Of a stretch of DNA of 39,680 nucleotides, positions 36,160 to 39,680 are shown in pieces; the stretch's first letter is position 1; each line of letters starts with the position of its first letter. Made by a program: the position numbers and the translations under genes. This DNA comes from Veronia nyctiphanis (lineage in GTDB: Bacteria; Pseudomonadota; Gammaproteobacteria; Enterobacterales; Vibrionaceae): the NCBI RefSeq assembly GCF_004116385.1, contig NZ_PEIB01000040.1, positions 1 to 39,680 of the forward strand, given 5' to 3'. Below the pieces are notes generated by a model that had not been told where the DNA came from, searched no databases, and saw nothing but the letters and a program-made list of their open reading frames with translations.

Positions 36160-36200
36160 CGCCGCGGCCTATGTTACTGTTGATAGCAAAGCGCGCGGCG
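36160..36200. terminator. Inverted repeat between the convergent permease and binding-protein genes
   Basis: CGCCGCG (36160-36166) and CGCGGCG (36194-36200) form a GC-only 7-bp stem with a long loop. It lies in the 57-bp gap between two convergent genes and may stop transcription from either side, but the loop is long and T runs are poor. Confidence 0.4.
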
Positions 36201-36215
36201 TAATCGTCACCTGAA

Positions 36216-37256
36216 TCAGCTTTTCAGCAGTTGCCAGTATTTATTATAAATACGGACGGCGTCGCCCACATCATCAGTGAATTCGCCTTTCTCGACATCG
36301 GCGTCATCCGGGAAAATGGTTTTGTTTTCAGTATACTCTTTTGATAGCAGGGCCTTTGCACGGATGCTTGGTGCCGGGTAGCCGAGCTCTTCCACCATTT
36401 TTGCCTGATTTTCAGGGCGGTACATAAAGTCGATAAACTTATGCGCTAACGCTTTGTGTTCAGCATGTTTGGGGATGATATAGTTGTCCATCCAGAGGAT
36501 GCTGCCTTCTTCGGGATAAACAAATTCGATACCGTCTATTTCTTCCTGTGCCAGATAAGCATTGCCATTCCACTGTTGGCCAATGCCAACCTCACCGGTG
36601 ACAAATGGCACATGAGGGGCGTCTGAGTTGTACACGACAACGCCAGGACGCAGCTTTGTCAGCAGCTCATAAGCTTGTTTGATCTCATCTTCATTTTTGC
36701 TGTTGATACTGTGTCCGTTGGCTTTTAGTGCCATACCGAATACATCGCGTGCATCATCCAGCAGCATAATTTGACCAGCGAATTCTGGCTTCCATAAATC
36801 TGCCCATTTGCCGACGTTCGAACCATCAACTATTTCACTGTTATAGCTGATACCTGTCACTCCCCAGATATAAGGGAGGGAATAGTTGTTATTTTTGTCG
36901 AATGGCTGATTGAGTAAGCCTGGAATAACATCTTTCAAATGAGGGATTTGTGTCTTATCAATTTTCGCCAACATGCCTTCATTGCTCATTTTTTCAATGA
37001 AGTATGTCGATGCGAATGCAAGGTCGTAACCTTTGCCATCGAGCAATTTGAGTTTGGTATACATTGACTCATTATTTTCGAAGGTCGAATAGTTCACCGA
37101 AACCTTATACTCGTCCTCAAATGCCTGAATGACTTCCATAGGCATATACTCTGCCCAGTTATAGATATTCAGCACCTGAGTGTCAGCAGAAACGGAAAAA
37201 GAACACAATGCGGACAGTGCAATGCTTGCCGCTTTCACCTCTTTAGAAAAATTCAT
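36216..37256 (-). CDS. Polyamine (spermidine/putrescine) periplasmic binding protein, PotD/PotF-like
   Basis: A 346-residue protein with a signal peptide (~1-24, ending FSVSA-DTQ). The mature start VLNIYNWAEYMP, and the blocks LLDGKGYDLAFAS and YIWGVTGISYNS, are typical of PotD/PotF. It would bind a polyamine in the periplasm for an ABC transporter, but no permease or ATPase genes are next to it, so it must work with components elsewhere or as a sensor. The start at 37256 is preferred to an ATG 12 codons earlier because the signal peptide begins there. It is divergent from a PuuB-like oxidase gene. Confidence 0.88.
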   Translation of the reverse strand: MNFSKEVKAASIALSALCSFSVSADTQVLNIYNWAEYMPMEVIQAFEDEYKVSVNYSTFENNESMYTKLKLLDGKGYDLAFASTYFIEKMSNEGMLAKIDKTQIPHLKDVIPGLLNQPFDKNNNYSLPYIWGVTGISYNSEIVDGSNVGKWADLWKPEFAGQIMLLDDARDVFGMALKANGHSINSKNEDEIKQAYELLTKLRPGVVVYNSDAPHVPFVTGEVGIGQQWNGNAYLAQEEIDGIEFVYPEEGSILWMDNYIIPKHAEHKALAHKFIDFMYRPENQAKMVEELGYPAPSIRAKALLSKEYTENKTIFPDDADVEKGEFTDDVGDAVRIYNKYWQLLKS

Positions 37257-37468
37257 CGTTATCGCAATCCTTTTAATGGGTTCCATCCACATGGAACTGG
37301 TTGAGCATCTTATTTTTTTTCAACTTAGAGTCAACACTCTGATTACTCTCGCACAAAAAATGCAACATGCTTACCAAATTTTCACTTGCTGGATACCAAA
37401 GTAAGTGAGAATATGCCGCGAAATATCAATATGTCGTTATTTTGTTTTCTTGAAGTGGCAAAAAACCT

Positions 37469-38748
37469 ATGTCTGTAAAGCACGACCTTTCAAACAGTTA
37501 TTATCATGCAACTGCAAATTCGTCGTTTCGACAGCCGAAGCTGGATGCGGATGTTCAGGCCGATGTTTGCGTAATTGGTGCAGGACTGACAGGCCTGAAT
37601 ACAGCGATAGAGCTGAGAAAGAAAGGCCTGAGTGTCGTTGTGCTTGAAGCCAATACTGTTGCGTTTGGTGGTTCTGGAAGAATGGTGGTCAGTGTCTTGT
37701 GGGTTATTGTCTTGGTTTGAAAGACGTTGACGACACATACGGCAGAGACTGGGGTAAGCAGCTTTGGGATTTGTCTGTTGAATCAGTGGATATCGTTCGA
37801 GAGCGTATCGCTGAATTTAATATCGATTGTGATTTCCAGCCTGGGTACATTGAGCTTGCGCTCAACGCATCGCAGGAAAAGGAACTCAAAAGCTGGTACG
37901 ACTTGAAGCAGACTGCCTACGACTACTCTGTTGCAGAGTGGTGGGGGAGCGACAAAGTGGCCGAGGTGGCAAACACTGAACGTTATTTGGGTGGTTTGTT
38001 CGACAGCAATAGCGGCCACCTTCATACGCTCAACTACACCTTAGGGTTAGCCAAAGCTGCTAGGTCGCTTGGTGCGGATATCTATGAACAGAGTCCGGTA
38101 ACAAAGATCAATCAGGGTATGGTTAATGAAGTCATTACCCCGACAGGTCGAGTAAAAGCTAAGCAAGTATTGTTGGCTTGTAACGCATACCTCGATGGCC
38201 TTAATCGGCGAGCACAATCAAAAGTATTGCCAGTTGCCTCTTATATAGCAGTGACTGAGCCATTGGGTGACAGACTGCCAATCACTAACAGGATGGCGAT
38301 GTCTGATTTGAACAACTGTATTGACTATTATCGACCGACAGCAGATGGACGCTTGCTCTTTGGCGGTGTGAACCATCCGTTTAATGGCGAATACAAAGAC
38401 AGCCAAGAACGTTTACGTCAGCGCATGCTGAAGGTCTTCCCGCAGTTAGGTGATATTAAAATGGAATATCACTGGGGAGGTATGTTTGCCGTCACTCGCA
38501 GTTACATGCCAGAAATCACCCACCTCGGGAATGATATTTATACCGCGCATGGTTATACAGGCCATGGCGTGGGTTTAACAAATATTGCTGGCCGTGTTGT
38601 CGCTGAGGCGATGGCAGGGCAAGCGGGAAGATTTGATGTGTTCTCTAAAATTAAGCAAGGTTGGATTCCGACGCCTGAGTTACTGAGAAAGCCTGCGCTC
38701 GCATTGGCTATTTGGAAGGCGCAACTTGAAGACAAATTGTCAGCCTGA
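37469..38748 (+). CDS. FAD-dependent oxidoreductase, gamma-glutamylputrescine oxidase (PuuB)-like, split by a -1 frameshift
   Basis: With one base restored near 37682 (AGAAATGG read as AGAATGG) the protein is 426 residues. It has the FAD-binding GxGxxG motif (VIGAGLTGLNTAIEL, residues ~36-50), FGGSGR-NGGQCLVGY across the break, and a C-terminal DAO-type block ending YTAHGYTGHGVGLTNIAGRV. It is closest in style to PuuB, which oxidises gamma-glutamylputrescine, and it stands divergent from a polyamine binding protein, which supports a polyamine substrate. Other amines are possible. Confidence 0.85.
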
Positions 38749-38772
38749 CACATTAAACAAATCTTAGTTGAA

Positions 38773-38806
38773 CAAAGCTCACCATCATGGTGGGCTTTGT
38801 TGCTTT
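38773..38806 (+). terminator. Terminator after the FAD oxidoreductase gene
   Basis: CAAAGCTCACCA and TGGTGGGCTTTG form a 12-bp stem with one G-T pair and a 3-base loop, followed by TTGCTTT. It starts 24 bases after the stop codon. Confidence 0.75.
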
Positions 38807-38851
38807 AGCGTCGTATAAAAGAAGAACGTAGCAAAGAGGAGGCGCACTTCG

Positions 38852-39454
38852 ATGCGGCAGCAAGAACTTTTTGGACCAGAAACCGACGTTGATCTTGGTG
38901 AAGACAGCTGGCTGATCTGGCAACCCGACTTTATTAGCAGTTATGAAGCGGAACGGATATTCACTGATCTCGTTGAGGGATTACAGTGGTACCAACTTCC
39001 TATCACTTTGTTCGGTCGTGAAATGCTGCAGCCTCGTTTACAAGCTTGGTACGGTGATAAACACTACACATACTCAGGTCTCACGCTGACTCCACAAAAA
39101 ATGCCACAGACCCTGTTAGATATTAAATCCAGATGTGAGGCGCTTTCAGGCACTGTATTCAATTCAGTATTGGTTAATTATTACCGTGATGGCCAAGACT
39201 ACATGGGCTGGCATCAAGATAATGAGCGGGAGTTGGGCGAAGACCCTGTCATAGCCTCTGTGAGTTTGGGGGAGTCGAGACGCTTCATTTTTCGACACGT
39301 CAAAACAAAAGAGAAAAAAGAATTTGCGTTAACATCTGGTTCAATACTTGTCATGGGGGGTAAAACGCAAACTTTTTGGCAGCACACGATCCCCAAAATG
39401 GCAAAAATTCATGGCGGGAGAATCAACCTCACGTTCAGAAACATAATTTCTTAA
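38852..39454 (+). CDS. AlkB family 2-oxoglutarate/Fe(II) dioxygenase
   Basis: A 200-residue protein with the iron ligands His121 and Asp123 (GWHQDNERELGEDP) and His178 (FWQHTIPK), and the 2-oxoglutarate-binding Arg190 and Arg196 (GGRINLTFR). The substrate-loop PRLQAWYGD is typical of AlkB/ALKBH2-like repair enzymes. It likely removes alkyl lesions from DNA or RNA bases by oxidation. The ATG has AGGAGG nine bases upstream. It stands alone. Confidence 0.93.
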   Translation: MRQQELFGPETDVDLGEDSWLIWQPDFISSYEAERIFTDLVEGLQWYQLPITLFGREMLQPRLQAWYGDKHYTYSGLTLTPQKMPQTLLDIKSRCEALSGTVFNSVLVNYYRDGQDYMGWHQDNERELGEDPVIASVSLGESRRFIFRHVKTKEKKEFALTSGSILVMGGKTQTFWQHTIPKMAKIHGGRINLTFRNIIS

Positions 39455-39546
39455 CCCATAAATTGGCTATTTACCTCTCAAAATGATGCTTTTTATGGCG
39501 TTTGGTGGCAGATTAGCCTAACAATAAGATTTTATGAAATTTCTTG

Positions 39547-39574
39547 TTGACTCGATCACGCTATTGCGTAGAAT
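39547..39574 (+). promoter_or_regulatory. Strong sigma-70 promoter for the tRNA-Cys transcript
   Basis: TTGACT (39547-39552) and TAGAAT (39569-39574) with a 16-bp spacer, followed by a GC-rich discriminator (GCCCACCCG), the pattern of stringently controlled tRNA/rRNA promoters. The tRNA begins about 50 bases downstream. Confidence 0.75.
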
Positions 39575-39625
39575 GCCCACCCGTACCGCAGCGGAGGGCA
39601 ACTTCCTGAGGCGGTTAGTAAAAAA

Positions 39626-39680
39626 GGCGCGTTGGCAGAGTGGCTATGCAGCGGATTGCAAATCCGTGGACCTCGGTTCG
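39626..39680 (+). tRNA. tRNA-Cys (GCA), 3' end cut off by the window
   Basis: The sequence begins GGCGCGTTGGCAGAGTGG and continues with the anticodon loop ATTGCAAAT (anticodon GCA at 39658-39660), matching bacterial tRNA-Cys. The window ends in the T-loop (GGTTCG), so the 3' acceptor strand is outside. Other tRNA genes probably follow, as in the Gly/Cys/Leu clusters of enterobacteria and vibrios. Confidence 0.93.

Overview
The window looks like chromosomal DNA of a marine gammaproteobacterium, most likely a member of the Vibrionaceae. The basis is the norspermidine biosynthesis gene order at the left end (diaminobutyrate aminotransferase/decarboxylase fusion, carboxynorspermidine dehydrogenase, carboxynorspermidine decarboxylase), which is typical of Vibrio and relatives, plus DUF3820, PsiE, a Lon-like protease and a tRNA-Cys in the right edge. 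The genus cannot be fixed from the sequence alone. No phage, transposase, integrase, CRISPR array or rRNA was seen.

Layout. 1-4.3 kb: the norspermidine operon (+). 4.4-6.7 kb: small genes (a PspB-like membrane protein, a zinc-ribbon protein, DUF3820), then a GNAT acetyltransferase and a GrpB-family protein on the minus strand. 7.0-14.6 kb (all minus): a TRAP transporter for an organic (probably 2-oxo) acid (dctP-dctQ-dctM), a Cache-domain histidine kinase and its NarL-type response regulator, and an unrecognised 758-residue protein with tandem C-terminal modules. This block lies between an intact grpB-like gene and a decayed grpB fragment in the same orientation. 15.2-17.5 kb: an ornithine cyclodeaminase-family enzyme with a partner of unknown function, divergent from a LysE-type exporter. 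18.1-24.4 kb: two ATP-grasp ligases (one with a C-terminal helix-hairpin-helix) and a leaderless multidomain M14 carboxypeptidase, divergent from an M20 peptidase. This is the best candidate for an undescribed peptide or amino-acid ligation and trimming system. 24.8-30.5 kb: PsiE, LysR with DUF2798, an exported S1/P1 nuclease, an acidic protein, a short-chain dehydrogenase with a membrane protein, and an orphan response regulator. 30.7-36.2 kb: Lon-like protease, DUF808, threonine aldolase and a TauE/SafE exporter. 36.2-38.7 kb: a polyamine-type periplasmic binding protein divergent from a PuuB-like FAD oxidoreductase. The window ends with an AlkB-family dioxygenase and a truncated tRNA-Cys behind a strong promoter.

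Polyamine metabolism appears at both ends: synthesis of norspermidine on the left, likely uptake and oxidation on the right.

A striking global feature is that nine genes are split by what is in every case explained by the loss of exactly one base from a 2-3 base run (histidine kinase, dctM, dctQ, dctP, cyclodeaminase, M14 peptidase, second ATP-grasp, DUF808, FAD oxidoreductase). Restoring one base in each gives a full-length protein. I annotate them as single genes. Sequencing or assembly error is the simplest explanation, but true decay, especially of the TRAP/kinase operon with four hits in 3.4 kb, cannot be excluded from the sequence.
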